A DNA stretch of 64,000 bases from assembly GCF_008080435.1 (NCBI RefSeq), contig NZ_VRKN01000016.1, positions 24,882 to 88,881 of the forward strand, read 5' to 3'. Below the pieces are notes generated by a model, which saw only the letters and a list, made by a program, of their open reading frames with translations, made no database searches and was not told the DNA's origin. This document shows positions 23,529 through 33,500 of this stretch, one piece after another. Each line of letters opens with the position of its first letter. Positions within the stretch are counted from its first letter, which is position 1. A program made the translations under genes and the position numbers. The stretch is from Enterobacter asburiae. Its GTDB lineage: Bacteria > Pseudomonadota > Gammaproteobacteria > Enterobacterales > Enterobacteriaceae.

Positions 23529-23543
23529 GTAAAACAACGTAAA
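23529..23543. promoter_or_regulatory. CpxR box between cpxP and cpxRA
   Basis: GTAAA-ACAAC-GTAAA is an exact match to the CpxR consensus GTAAA-N5-GTAAA. It lies in the cpxP-cpxR divergent region and should drive strong cpxP induction and cpxRA autoregulation. Confidence 0.85.
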
Positions 23544-23598
23544 GTCATGGATTAGACAGCCTTGATGTCGTAATTTCTGCCTCGGAGGTATTTAAACA

Positions 23599-24297
23599 AT
23601 GAATAAAATCCTGTTAGTTGATGATGACCGAGAGCTCACATCCCTTTTAAAGGAGTTGCTCGACATGGAAGGTTTCAATGTCCTGGTTGCCCATGATGGC
23701 GAGCAGGCGCTGAGTCTCCTTGACGACAGCATCGATTTACTTTTGCTCGACGTGATGATGCCGAAGAAAAACGGCATTGATACGTTGAAAGAGCTTCGCC
23801 AGACACACCAGACTCCCGTTATTATGCTGACCGCGCGCGGCAGCGAACTTGACCGCGTACTCGGCCTTGAGCTGGGCGCGGATGACTATTTACCGAAGCC
23901 GTTTAACGACCGTGAACTGGTTGCCCGTATTCGCGCTATCCTGCGTCGTTCCCACTGGAGCGAGCAGCAGCAAAATACCGACAACAGCTCACCCACCCTT
24001 GAAGTCGACTCCCTGAGCCTGAACCCGGGCCGTCAGGAAGCGAGCTTTGATGGCCAGACGCTGGAACTGACCGGCACGGAGTTCACCCTGCTGTATCTGC
24101 TGGCGCAGCACCTCGGCCAGGTGGTATCGCGTGAGCATCTAAGTCAGGAAGTGCTGGGCAAACGTCTGACCCCGTTTGACCGCGCCATCGATATGCACAT
24201 CTCTAACCTGCGCCGTAAGTTGCCGGAGCGTAAAGACGGTCATCCATGGTTTAAAACCCTGCGTGGTCGCGGTTATCTGATGGTTTCCGCTTCATGA
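23599..24297 (+). CDS. cpxR: response regulator CpxR
   Basis: CpxR is the DNA-binding output of the Cpx envelope-stress pathway. The 232-residue OmpR/PhoB-family protein has the phospho-acceptor Asp in LLLLDVMMP (about 51), the conserved Lys in YLPKPFND (about 101), and a C-terminal winged helix (from about 135). A CGGAGG ribosome site precedes the ATG. It overlaps cpxA by four bases (ATGA), which indicates translational coupling. Confidence 0.98.
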   Translation: MNKILLVDDDRELTSLLKELLDMEGFNVLVAHDGEQALSLLDDSIDLLLLDVMMPKKNGIDTLKELRQTHQTPVIMLTARGSELDRVLGLELGADDYLPKPFNDRELVARIRAILRRSHWSEQQQNTDNSSPTLEVDSLSLNPGRQEASFDGQTLELTGTEFTLLYLLAQHLGQVVSREHLSQEVLGKRLTPFDRAIDMHISNLRRKLPERKDGHPWFKTLRGRGYLMVSAS

Positions 24298-25667
24298 TAG
24301 GAAGCTTAACCGCCCGCATCTTCGCCATCTTCTGGCTGACGCTGGCACTGGTTTTAATGCTCGTACTGATGTTGCCAAAACTCGACTCACGCCAGATGAC
24401 GGAGCTTCTCGACAGCGAGCAACGTCAGGGCGTGATGATCGAGCAGCACGTGGAAGCCGAGCTGGCAAACGATCCGCCGAACGATTTAATGTGGTGGCGA
24501 AGGCTGTTTCGCGCTATCGACAAGTGGGCGCCGCCCGGACAACGCCTGCTGCTGGTGACCAGCGAAGGCCGCGTCATTGGGGCCGATCGCAATGAAATGC
24601 AGATTATCCGCAACTTCATTGGCCAGGCGGATAACGCCGACCATCCCCAGAAGAAGAAATATGGCCGCGTAGAGATGGTGGGGCCTTTCTCCGTCAGAGA
24701 CGGAGAGGATAATTATCAGCTCTACCTGATCCGTCCGGCGAGCAACTCCCAGTCTGATTTTATCAACCTGCTGTTTGACCGCCCTCTCCTGCTGCTGATT
24801 GTCACCATGCTGGTCAGCTCGCCGCTGCTGTTATGGCTGGCGTGGAGCCTGGCAAAACCAGCACGTAAGCTGAAGAATGCTGCCGATGAAGTGGCGCAGG
24901 GTAACCTGCGACAACACCCTGAACTGGAAGCCGGACCGCAGGAGTTCCTTGCCGCCGGAACCAGTTTTAACCAGATGGTGAGCGCTCTCGATCGCATGAT
25001 GACCGCACAGCAACGTCTGCTGTCGGATATCTCGCACGAGCTGCGTACCCCGCTTACGCGCTTGCAGCTTGGCACCGCGCTGCTGCGCCGCCGCAGCGGT
25101 GAGAGCAAAGAGCTGGAGCGTATTGAAACGGAAGCTCACCGCCTGGACAGCATGATCAACGACCTGCTGGTCATGTCGCGCAATCAGCAGAAAAATGCGC
25201 TGGTCAGCGAAACGGTGAAAGCGAATCATCTCTGGCATGAAGTGCTGGATAACGCGGCGTTCGAAGCGGAACAGATGGGTAAATCCTTCACCGTCAACTT
25301 TCCGCCGGGCCCGTGGCCGCTGTACGGTAACCCCAACACGCTGGAAAGCGCGCTGGAGAACATCGTGCGTAACGCCCTGCGCTACTCACATACGAAGATT
25401 GAGGTGGCGTTCTCGGTGGATAAAGACGGGATCACCATCATCGTGGACGACGACGGTCCTGGAGTCAGCCCGGAAGACCGCGAGCAGATTTTCCGTCCGT
25501 TCTACCGTACCGACGAAGCGCGCGACCGGGAATCGGGTGGCACGGGGCTGGGTCTGGCGATTGTTGAAACCGCCATGCAGCAGCACCGCGGCTGGGTTAA
25601 AGCCGACGACAGCCCGCTGGGTGGACTACGGTTAACGCTGTGGCTACCGTTGTATAAGCGTTCGTAG
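24294..25667 (+). CDS. cpxA: sensor histidine kinase CpxA
   Basis: CpxA senses envelope and surface stress and phosphorylates CpxR. The 457-residue protein has two membrane segments (about 8-29 and 165-185) flanking a periplasmic sensor domain. A HAMP domain and the H-box SDISHELRTPLTR (His about 248) follow. The ATP-binding N, G1 and G2 boxes are NIVRNALRYSH, VDDDGPGV and GGTGLGLAI. The start overlaps the end of cpxR. Confidence 0.97.
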   Translation: MIGSLTARIFAIFWLTLALVLMLVLMLPKLDSRQMTELLDSEQRQGVMIEQHVEAELANDPPNDLMWWRRLFRAIDKWAPPGQRLLLVTSEGRVIGADRNEMQIIRNFIGQADNADHPQKKKYGRVEMVGPFSVRDGEDNYQLYLIRPASNSQSDFINLLFDRPLLLLIVTMLVSSPLLLWLAWSLAKPARKLKNAADEVAQGNLRQHPELEAGPQEFLAAGTSFNQMVSALDRMMTAQQRLLSDISHELRTPLTRLQLGTALLRRRSGESKELERIETEAHRLDSMINDLLVMSRNQQKNALVSETVKANHLWHEVLDNAAFEAEQMGKSFTVNFPPGPWPLYGNPNTLESALENIVRNALRYSHTKIEVAFSVDKDGITIIVDDDGPGVSPEDREQIFRPFYRTDEARDRESGGTGLGLAIVETAMQQHRGWVKADDSPLGGLRLTLWLPLYKRS

Positions 25668-25670
25668 TTT

Positions 25671-25720
25671 CCCCTCACCCCGCCCCTCTCCCCTTTGGGG
25701 AGAGGGTTAGGGTGAGGGGC
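25671..25720. repeat. extragenic inverted repeat, copy 3
   Basis: CCCCTCACCCCGCCCCTCTCCCC then GGGGAGAGGGTTAGGGTGAGGGG forms a near-perfect long hairpin between the convergent cpxA and yiiM. It is the most complete copy of the family seen at 13283 and 20651. Confidence 0.78.
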
Positions 25721-25722
25721 AG

Positions 25723-26397
25723 TTACTTCCCCCACAATCTCCGCGAATTATCCTCGATCTTGCTGCTTAAACGCCGCTTCTGCATCGTTCTCGTCCAGCT
25801 GGTCGATAACCCCGCCGCCGACAGCAGGCGGTGATACTGCTCGTCATCAAACGGCATATGCCAGGCAATGGCGCAGGCGTCATAAATAGACACATCACTC
25901 AGGCGTGATGCCAGCTCAAGCGGGGCGTCCGCTGAAACCTGCCCTGCCAGCACCACGCGGTACAGCCAGCCGGTTTTGCCTGCTGTTTGCAGCTGGGCAG
26001 ACATATCCTGAATACCGAAGTGGAAGTTGAGCTTGAAGCACGGCGAGCGTGGCTGCGTCACCTGAATCAGGGCATCGCCCCAGCGGTAGATATCACCTAT
26101 AAACACGTTCTTTTCGGTGAGCCCTTCGGTAGAGAGATTCTCGCCAAACGCGGGAGCGACGAAGAGGTCCGCCTGCTCGGGGAACTCGGTTTTCCAGTAC
26201 TGATAGTGTTCGCGCGGGTAGTGGCACAGCGCGCGATCAGGCCCGCCGTGGATTTTCTTTTCGGCCTGCTCGTCACCCGCAAGCCCGAGGTCGGTTAACG
26301 TCAGCTCACCGTCGACCTGAATTTTGGCGATGGCACTCGGGCGGCTGCCGTCGTACTCCCTTACCTTGCCTGTAAATACATTCACCGGATAATGCAT
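25723..26397 (-). CDS. yiiM: MOSC-domain protein YiiM
   Basis: YiiM is a molybdenum-cofactor-binding MOSC protein that helps detoxify N-hydroxylated bases such as 6-N-hydroxylaminopurine in E. coli. The 224-residue product from ATG 26397 (MHYPVNVFTGKVREYDGS) equals the E. coli length. The conserved Cys for cofactor lies in QPRSPCFKLNFHF. The GPDRALCHYPREHYQYW motif is intact. It follows sodA in the same direction, across a sodA terminator. Confidence 0.93.
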   Translation of the reverse strand: MHYPVNVFTGKVREYDGSRPSAIAKIQVDGELTLTDLGLAGDEQAEKKIHGGPDRALCHYPREHYQYWKTEFPEQADLFVAPAFGENLSTEGLTEKNVFIGDIYRWGDALIQVTQPRSPCFKLNFHFGIQDMSAQLQTAGKTGWLYRVVLAGQVSADAPLELASRLSDVSIYDACAIAWHMPFDDEQYHRLLSAAGLSTSWTRTMQKRRLSSKIEDNSRRLWGK

Positions 26398-26420
26398 CGC
26401 TGCTCCTTTCTGCAGATACA

Positions 26421-26446
26421 AAAAAAGCGAGTCATCAGACTCGCTT
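26421..26446 (-). terminator. sodA terminator
   Basis: AAGCGAGTC and GACTCGCTT pair around ATCA. An A run on the plus strand gives the U tail on sodA RNA. Confidence 0.85.
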
Positions 26447-26467
26447 CTCACAGGCGTCAATGCAACC

Positions 26468-27088
26468 TTATTTTTTAGCAGCGAAACGTGCTGCTGCTTC
26501 GTCCCAGTTCACCACGTCCCAGAAGGCTTTGATGTAGTCCGGACGACGGTTCTGGAATTTCAGGTAGTAAGCGTGTTCCCACACGTCCAGACCCACGATT
26601 GGGAAGCCGGATGCGCCAGAGATCGCTTCACCCATCAGCGGGGAGTCCTGGTTAGCAGTAGACACTACCGCCAGCTTGTCGCCTTTCAGAACCAGCCACG
26701 CCCAGCCAGAGCCGAAACGGGTTGCAGCAGCTTTTTCGAATTCCGCTTTGAAGTTGTCAACAGAACCGAAGTCGCGCTCGATAGCCGCTTTCAGGTCGCC
26801 CTGCAGGGTGGTACCGGTCTTCAGGCCTTTCCAGAACAGGCTGTGGTTAGCGTGACCGCCAGCGTTGTTACGCAGAACGGTTTTCTTGTCCGCTGGCAGC
26901 TGGTCCAGCTTGGTGATCAGCTCTTCAGCAGACAGGTTAGCGAACTCTGGCAGGCTTTCCAGCGCGGCGTTCGCGTTGTTCACATAGGTCTGGTGGTGTT
27001 TAGTGTGATGGATTTCCATCGTCTGCTTGTCGAAATGCGGTTCCAGTGCGTCGTAGGCATACGGCAGGGATGGCAGTGTATAACTCAT
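26468..27088 (-). CDS. sodA: manganese superoxide dismutase SodA
   Basis: SodA converts superoxide to peroxide and oxygen in the cytosol. The 206-residue product from ATG 27088 ([20 protein letters not shown]) has the four Mn ligands: His near 27, His near 82, Asp near 168 and His near 172 (DVWEHAYY). [13 protein letters not shown] is typical of the Mn/Fe family. AGAGGATT precedes the ATG. A Fur-like box upstream suggests iron-dependent repression. Confidence 0.98.
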   Translation of the reverse strand: MSYTLPSLPYAYDALEPHFDKQTMEIHHTKHHQTYVNNANAALESLPEFANLSAEELITKLDQLPADKKTVLRNNAGGHANHSLFWKGLKTGTTLQGDLKAAIERDFGSVDNFKAEFEKAAATRFGSGWAWLVLKGDKLAVVSTANQDSPLMGEAISGASGFPIVGLDVWEHAYYLKFQNRRPDYIKAFWDVVNWDEAAARFAAKK

Positions 27089-27163
27089 AATCCTCTCCAT
27101 TATTGTCGGGCGGCACAGCTGTTAATGCCGCGTAAGCAGTTGGTTCATTATAGTTAATTAAAT

Positions 27164-27182
27164 GATATTGAAAATGATTATC
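27164..27182. promoter_or_regulatory. Fur box upstream of sodA
   Basis: GATATTGAAAATGATTATC matches 16 of 19 positions of the Fur consensus GATAATGATAATCATTATC, about 75 bases before the sodA start. Fur repression of sodA is known in E. coli. Confidence 0.75.
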
Positions 27183-27291
27183 AATGCCGTAGTTTTTATA
27201 AGGTTATTCGCATTCTGACAAAAGCCAAAATGGGTAATTCACTCAGGAGGTTAACGGAAGATGCTGCCGCGATGACGACAGCATTGTCGGG

Positions 27292-27840
27292 TTAGTTTTG
27301 TTCTGCCACCAGCAGCGCATACGTGTCTGGCTCCAGAGCCTTAAAGATGTGCGGCTGGTCGGCGGGGTAGCAGATGTAATCCCCGGCAGCGAGCTCTTCC
27401 GCCGCGTCGAGCAGGCCGACCAGGGCCCGTCCCTGCGTCACAATAATATGCTCTACTGCGCCAGAGGAATGCGGTTGGGAAATACGATCGGCACCTGGCT
27501 GAGTCATCAGCAAGTAGACATCCCGCCGTGCGCCCGGTGGACATGCGGCGAGCAAAATGGCTTCATAGTTTGCCTGCCCGGCGACCACTTTCGTTCCTTC
27601 ACCACGGCGGATCACCTGCGTGGTCGGTAGCTGCGGCTCAAGCAGGCGGGCGAAAGGTATATCCAGCGCCACGCAAAGCGACCACAGCGTTTCCAGGCTA
27701 GGGTTACCGTTGCCGGACTCCAGTTGGGAAAGGGTGGATTTAGCGATCCCGGCACGGCGGGCAATTTCCGCCAGTGAAAGCCCGGTTCGCAGACGTTCCC
27801 GCACCAGACTTTTAGCGATCAGGCTGATTGGCTGCGTCAT
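27292..27840 (-). CDS. XRE-family regulator with C-terminal cupin domain
   Basis: This is a probable repressor of the divergent azlCD genes. The 182-residue protein has an N-terminal helix-turn-helix (LSLAEIARRAGIAKSTLSQLE, about 21-41). A small cupin domain follows (about 105-178: HSSGAVEHIIVTQGRALVGLL, DQPHIFKAL) that could sense a small ligand. This architecture recurs in regulators next to amino-acid exporters and catabolic genes. A 13-bp palindrome lies between it and azlC. The ligand is unknown. Confidence 0.8.
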   Translation of the reverse strand: MTQPISLIAKSLVRERLRTGLSLAEIARRAGIAKSTLSQLESGNGNPSLETLWSLCVALDIPFARLLEPQLPTTQVIRRGEGTKVVAGQANYEAILLAACPPGARRDVYLLMTQPGADRISQPHSSGAVEHIIVTQGRALVGLLDAAEELAAGDYICYPADQPHIFKALEPDTYALLVAEQN

Positions 27841-27866
27841 ATAACGGCCTCTTTGTTCTATAAATC

Positions 27867-27879
27867 GAACGAATCGTTC
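27867..27879. promoter_or_regulatory. palindromic operator candidate between the XRE regulator and azlC
   Basis: GAACGA-A-TCGTTC is a perfect inverted repeat. Half-site-like ACGTTCGAT recurs at 27921. It lies near a TATAAT (27909-27914) that would serve azlC. It is likely bound by the XRE-cupin protein. Confidence 0.5.
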
Positions 27880-27943
27880 ATCTTGAAAAACACTTCTGTT
27901 GCGTTCATTATAATGGATACACGTTCGATATGGCTAAAAATGT

Positions 27944-28603
27944 ATGAAGCATCATCTCTCTTGCCTGAAAGGCGACACCATAAAAGCAATCATCCTGGTC
28001 TGCCTCGCGGTCGGCGTGGTCGGGATGTCATACGGCTCCCTGGCGATGGCCTACGGTTTCCCGGTCTGGGTACCGTTTGTACTCTCCATCACCGTACTCG
28101 CAGGCGCGTCAGAGTTTATGTTTATCGGCATTGTGGCAAGCGGCGGTAACCCGCTGGCGGCCGCAGCGGCGGGGTTGCTGGTCAACGCGCGGCACGTGCC
28201 GTTTGGCGTGACGGTGCGTGAACTGGTGGGTAAACGTGGCCTGAGCCTTTTGGGCTGCCACATCATGAACGACGAAAGCGTGGTGTTTGGCCTGTCGCAA
28301 AAAACAGCCGAGCAGCGCAAAGCCGCTTACTGGCTATGTGGGTTAGGCGTGGCGATTATCTGGCCGCTGGGGGCATTGCTGGGTGCGATGGTCGGCAAAT
28401 TACTACCGGATCCGGAAACCATCGGGCTGGACGCGGTATTCCCGGCGATTTTGCTGGCGTTAGTGGTGCCTGCGTTTAAAAACCGTACTACGCTGATCCG
28501 CGCCTGTAGCGGTGCGGTGTTGTCGCTGGCCGCCGTGCCGTTTGCACCGGTGGGCTTGCCGGTGCTGCTCTCTTTACTGGGTCTCGCTGCGAGGAAAAAA
28601 TAA
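27944..28603 (+). CDS. azlC: AzlC-family branched-chain amino-acid exporter, large subunit
   Basis: AzlC with AzlD exports branched-chain amino acids or analogues, as the related YgaZ/YgaH pair does in E. coli. The 219-residue protein has six or more hydrophobic segments. AGASEFMFIGIVASGGNPLAAA and LLVNARHVPFGV are the AzlC signature. The ATG at 27944 lacks a good ribosome site. A five-codon frame (27930-27947) ends overlapping it and might couple translation. azlD overlaps its stop by one base. Confidence 0.85.
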   Translation: MKHHLSCLKGDTIKAIILVCLAVGVVGMSYGSLAMAYGFPVWVPFVLSITVLAGASEFMFIGIVASGGNPLAAAAAGLLVNARHVPFGVTVRELVGKRGLSLLGCHIMNDESVVFGLSQKTAEQRKAAYWLCGLGVAIIWPLGALLGAMVGKLLPDPETIGLDAVFPAILLALVVPAFKNRTTLIRACSGAVLSLAAVPFAPVGLPVLLSLLGLAARKK

Positions 28604-28926
28604 TGGGAAATATGACGTTTTTTATTCTCGGCATCGCCATTTTGTCTGCGGGAACGTATCTGATGCGTCTTGGCGGGGCGAAACTGGGGAACAGGCTGGC
28701 ACTGTCAGAACGCTCTCAGGCGCTGCTTTCGGACGCGGCAACGGTGCTGCTGTTTTCCGTCGCGCTGGCGACGACGTTTTATGAAGGTGAACATTTCGCA
28801 GGAATGGCGCGCGTGCTGGGCGTGGCATTTGCGGTGTTTCTGGCCTGGAGAAAGATGCCGTTAATTGTGGTGATCGTCGCAGCAGCGGTGGTGACGGCGT
28901 TACTGCGCCTGGCGGGCATAAACTAA
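28603..28926 (+). CDS. azlD: AzlD-family branched-chain amino-acid exporter, small subunit
   Basis: AzlD is the small partner of AzlC. The 107-residue protein has three or four membrane segments and the AzlD-like start FFILGIAILSAGTYLMRLGG. Its ATG overlaps the azlC stop codon (TAATG), so the two are translated together. Downstream genes are on the other strand. Together with the XRE-cupin gene this forms a three-gene accessory locus between sodA and fdhD. Confidence 0.85.
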   Translation: MGNMTFFILGIAILSAGTYLMRLGGAKLGNRLALSERSQALLSDAATVLLFSVALATTFYEGEHFAGMARVLGVAFAVFLAWRKMPLIVVIVAAAVVTALLRLAGIN

Positions 28927-28950
28927 AAAAGCGCCCCGAGGGCGCTCTTT
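28925..28950 (-). terminator. terminator after the DUF1471 gene (possibly shared with azlD)
   Basis: AGCGCC and GGCGCT pair. Six A on the plus strand provide the U tail for minus-strand RNA. The plus strand has only a weak CTCTTT tail. Confidence 0.75.
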
Positions 28951-28965
28951 CGACGGTGTGACAGC

Positions 28966-29178
28966 TTATTTATTCAGTTCAGCGGTCATGTGTACGCGGT
29001 TACCGGAGAATGCCTGGGTAATTTTGTAAGATGACGCGCCGGCTTCCTGAGCCTGAGCCGCGATTTTAGCTTCTGCGCCATCAATGGTTGACGCGGTTGC
29101 GGTCACGGTCTGTGCAGCGAAAGAACCGAAAGACGTAGCCAGAGCGATTACAGCGACAAAAGTTTTGATGCTTTTCAT
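28966..29178 (-). CDS. secreted DUF1471 (YdgH/BhsA/McbA-like) small protein
   Basis: This is a small periplasmic or surface protein of the BhsA/McbA family, whose members are linked to stress and biofilm. The 70-residue precursor has a signal peptide (MKSIKTFVAVIALATSFGSFA before AQTVTATAS). The short mature domain contains GASSYKITQAFSGNRVHMTAEL, typical of DUF1471. The GAAAGGG ribosome site precedes the ATG. The exact paralog cannot be named. Confidence 0.8.
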   Translation of the reverse strand: MKSIKTFVAVIALATSFGSFAAQTVTATASTIDGAEAKIAAQAQEAGASSYKITQAFSGNRVHMTAELNK

Positions 29179-29292
29179 AATATAAACCCTTTCGTTAAGT
29201 TGTTCAGGTAAGGCACCGTGCCTTGATGAGATAAATACTAGACCTCATCCCGAACAACTAAAAGCGGAAGGATTTGCTATTATCATTCAAAA

Positions 29293-30129
29293 TTACTGAT
29301 TAACAATTAACCGCTGCGGATGGGTATAAATCGTCGCCCTTCCCGGCTTGCAGAAGCCCACCAGCGTCAGGTTGCAGCGCTCCGCCACCTCCACCGCCAG
29401 CGTCGTTGCGGCTGAGACCGCAAACAGAATTTCCACACCGCACATCGCGGATTTTTGCACCATCTCATAGCTGGCGCGGCTGGAAACGAGTGCCGCCCCC
29501 TGCTGCCAGAGATCGCTTTCCCGCGCACGGCGGCCAAGCAGCTTATCCAGCGCCACATGGCGGCCAACGTCCTCATGCCCCCCGGCAATATCCCCCGACG
29601 GCAACACCCATGCCGCCGCGTGCGTGCAGCCGCTCAGCTGGCCGATGGGCTGCACATCGTTCAGGTGCTCGAGCGCATGGTCGAGGTGAGCCAAATTAAA
29701 GGTCTGAGTAAACGGCAGTGGCGCAACGGGTTTGCCAATATCATTGAGCTGCTCAACGCCACATACGCCGCAGCCGGTACGCCCGGCCAGCGCGCGGCGG
29801 CGCTCTTTCAGCCCCATAAAGCGGCGGCTGGAGAGTTCGATTTGCACTTCAAGGCCGTTACACGCCTGCACCACGTCCATGCCGTAGATCTCCTGCGGAT
29901 GGTCAATGATGCCTTCCGAGAGGGAAAAACCGATGGCGAACAGCTCAAGATCTTTCGGCGAAGCCATCATCACCACATGCGAGATACCGTTGTAAACGAG
30001 CGCAACGGGCACTTCTTCCGCCAGAAAATCGGGCGTGGCATGGGTGATGTGGGTCGGTCTGTGTACCGACAGTTCCACAATGCCTGCAGGCAGTGGTGAC
30101 GAGTGGGGAGCACGGTTTTGTTTAGACAC
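29293..30129 (-). CDS. fdhD: formate dehydrogenase accessory sulfurtransferase FdhD
   Basis: FdhD passes sulfur from IscS to the molybdenum cofactor of formate dehydrogenases, an essential maturation step. I place the start at GTG 30129, after AGGAAT. This gives 278 residues, near the E. coli 277, and a longer frame reaches 30183. The active Cys pair is in [10 protein letters not shown], and [17 protein letters not shown] is the family signature. It is divergent from fdoG. Confidence 0.93.
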   Translation of the reverse strand: MSKQNRAPHSSPLPAGIVELSVHRPTHITHATPDFLAEEVPVALVYNGISHVVMMASPKDLELFAIGFSLSEGIIDHPQEIYGMDVVQACNGLEVQIELSSRRFMGLKERRRALAGRTGCGVCGVEQLNDIGKPVAPLPFTQTFNLAHLDHALEHLNDVQPIGQLSGCTHAAAWVLPSGDIAGGHEDVGRHVALDKLLGRRARESDLWQQGAALVSSRASYEMVQKSAMCGVEILFAVSAATTLAVEVAERCNLTLVGFCKPGRATIYTHPQRLIVNQ

Positions 30130-30291
30130 AGCGGTATTCCTGAACAACCACGGAGGTGAGCCTGCTATTCCAGCATAATCCACAGGCTTTACGCATAGTA
30201 TGGATCAACTTTTCAACAATCATTCTCCTACTCATTCAGAAGGGGTGCAACCCGACACCTGCTACACCCCTTTAACATGCAGAGCTGTTAA

Positions 30292-30316
30292 TGTGATCAA
30301 TATCACACTTTATAAT
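30292..30316 (+). promoter_or_regulatory. CRP-type site and TATAAT in the fdhD-fdoG intergenic region
   Basis: The 371 bases between fdhD and fdoG hold no gene. TGTGA-TCAATA-TCACA at 30292-30307 is an exact CRP half-site pair. It also resembles an FNR site at its centre. TATAAT follows at 30311. The orientation could serve either flanking operon. Confidence 0.6.
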
Positions 30317-30500
30317 CAACATGGTGATAATACGTTCACTTTGTATTAACGCCATTAGAACAGCTGTGCCGACATTGTGGTATTCTGATGATATCCCTCG
30401 TGGAATTGAGGGATTAACGCAAATTTTTTCCTTTGCGGTCATTCTTCAGCCGCGAAGTCAAAACTACATATGTAAGCAATGTCGAAACAAGGAGTGACCC

Positions 30501-33500
30501 ATGCAGGTCAGCAGAAGGCAGTTCTTTAAGATCTGCGCTGGCGGTATGGCAGGCACCACGGCAGCGGCACTGGGCTTTGCGCCCGGCGTAGCGCTGGCGG
30601 AAACGCGGCAGTATAAACTGCTGCGCACCCGTGAAACCCGTAATACCTGTACGTACTGCTCTGTCGGTTGCGGGCTGTTGATGTATAGCCTCGGCGACGG
30701 TGCTAAAAACGCCAAAGCGTCTATTTTCCATATCGAAGGCGACCCGGATCATCCGGTCAACCGCGGCGCATTGTGCCCGAAAGGGGCCGGTCTGGTGGAC
30801 TTTATCCACTCCGAAAGCCGCCTCAAATTCCCTGAATATCGCGCGCCTGGCTCCGACAAATGGCAGCAAATCAGCTGGGAAGAGGCGTTCGACCGCATCG
30901 CAAAACACATTAAAGAAGACCGCGATGCCAACTTTGTTGAGAAGAACGCCGACGGCATCACGGTCAACCGCTGGCTCTCCACCGGGATGCTGTGTGCCTC
31001 TGCTTCCAGCAACGAAACCGGTTATTTAACCCAGAAATTTACGCGCGCACTCGGTATGCTCGCGGTCGACAACCAGGCGCGTGTCTGACACGGACCAACG
31101 GTAGCAAGTCTTGCTCCAACATTTGGTCGCGGTGCGATGACCAACCACTGGGTCGACATCAAGAACGCCAACCTCATTGTGGTGATGGGCGGTAACGCCG
31201 CTGAAGCGCACCCTGTCGGGTTCCGCTGGGCGATGGAAGCCAAAATCCACAACGGTGCGAAACTGATTGTGATCGATCCCCGCTTTACGCGTACTGCGTC
31301 AGTGGCGGATTTCTACACCCCTATTCGTTCAGGTACTGACATCACTTTCCTGTCAGGCGTATTGCTGTACCTGATGACCAACGAAAAATATAACCGCGAA
31401 TACACCGAAGCCTATACCAACGCCAGCCTGATCGTGCGTGAGGATTACCACTTCGAAGATGGCCTGTTCAGCGGTTACGACGCCGAAAAACGCAAATACG
31501 ATAAAACCAGCTGGAACTACGAGCTGGATGAGAAAGGCTTTGCGAAGCGCGATACCACCCTGCAACATCCGCGCTGCGTGTGGAACCTGCTGAAAGAGCA
31601 CGTATCCCGCTACACGCCGGAGGTTGTCGAAAACATCTGCGGTACGCCGAAGGCAGACTTCCTGAAGGTGTGCGAGCTTATCGCCGAAACCAGCGCGAAA
31701 GATAAAACCGCGTCGTTCCTGTACGCACTCGGCTGGACGCAGCACTCCATCGGCGCGCAGAACATCCGTACCATGGCGATGGTTCAGCTCCTGCTCGGCA
31801 ACATGGGGATGGCAGGCGGCGGCGTAAACGCCCTGCGCGGCCACTCCAACATTCAGGGTCTGACCGACCTCGGCCTGCTGTCTCAAAGCCTGCCGGGTTA
31901 TATGAACCTGCCAAGCGAGAAACAGACCGATCTGCAAACCTACCTGACGGCCAGCACGCCTAAACCGCTGCTCGAAGGCCAGGTAAACTACTGGGGCAAC
32001 TATCCGAAGTTCTTCGTCTCGATGATGAAAGCCTTCTTCGGAGACAAAGCGACGGCTGAAAACAGCTGGGGCTTTGACTGGCTGCCGAAGTGGGACAAAG
32101 GTTACGACGTTCTGCAGTATTTCGAGATGATGCACCAGGGCAAAGTGAACGGCTATCTGTGCCAGGGCTTTAACCCGGTTGCCTCGTTCCCGAACAAGAA
32201 CAAGGTCGTTGAGTCTCTGTCGAAACTGAAGTTCCTGGTGACGATTGACCCGCTCAATACCGAGACCTCAACCTTCTGGCAGAACCACGGTGAATCGAAC
32301 GACGTCGATCCATCGAAGATTCAGACCGAAGTGTTCCGTCTGCCATCGACCTGCTTCGCGGAAGAGAACGGTTCTATCGTCAACTCCGGCCGCTGGCTGC
32401 AGTGGCACTGGAAAGGCGCAGACGCCCCGGGCATCGCCATGAACGACGGCGAGATCCTGGCCGGTATCTTCTTACGCCTGCGTAAGATGTATGCGGCAGA
32501 AGGCGGCGCGAACCCGGAACCGGTGCTGAACATGAGCTGGAACTACTCGACGCCGGAAAACCCAGCGCCGGAAGAAGTGGCGATGGAGAGCAACGGTAAG
32601 GCGCTGGCGGATGTTATCGACCCGGCCACTGGCACAGTGCTGGCGAAGAAAGGCGATCAGCTCAGCACCTTCGCACACCTGCGCGATGACGGTACCACGT
32701 CAAGCGGCTGCTGGATCTTCGCCGGTAGCTGGACGCCGAAGGGCAACCAGATGGCCAACCGCGATAACGCCGACCCGTCGGGCCTTGGCAATACGCTGGG
32801 CTGGGCATGGGCGTGGCCGCTCAACCGCCGCATCCTCTATAACCGCGCGTCCGCTGACCCGCAGGGCAACCCGTGGGATCCGAAGCGTCAGCTTCTGAAG
32901 TGGGACGGCGCGAAGTGGGGCGGCGTGGATATTCCGGACTACAGCACTGCCGCACCAGGCAGCGACGTTGGGCCGTTTATCATGCAGCCTGAAGGGATGG
33001 GACGTCTGTTTGCTATCGATAAGATGGCGGAAGGTCCGTTCCCGGAACACTACGAGCCGTTTGAGACGCCGCTGGGCACCAACCCGCTGCACCCGAACGT
33101 GGTCTCTAACCCGGCAGCCCGTATCTTTAAGGGCGATTTAGAAGCGCTGGGTAAAAAGGACAAGTTCCCGTATGTGGGCACCACCTATCGTCTGACCGAA
33201 CACTTCCACTACTGGACCAAGCACGCGCTGCTTAACGCCATCGCGCAGCCGGAACAGTTTGTGGAGATCGGCGAGAAGCTGGCGGGCAAGCTCGGCATTG
33301 CCCATGGCGATACCGTGAAGGTCTCCTCGAATCGAGGCTATATCAAAGCCAAGGCGGTGGTGACCAAGCGTATTCGCACGCTGAACGTTCACGGTCAGCA
33401 GGTGGACACCATCGGTATCCCGATCCACTGGGGTTACGAGGGCGTGGCGAAGAAAGGGTTCATTGCGAACACCCTGACGCCGTTCGTCGGCGATGCGAAC

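Noticed and set aside
30501..31088. A 195-residue frame ending in TGA could mean a truncated or broken formate dehydrogenase gene.
   Set aside because: The TGA is at the known selenocysteine position, the frame continues unbroken to 33551, and a SECIS-like hairpin follows.
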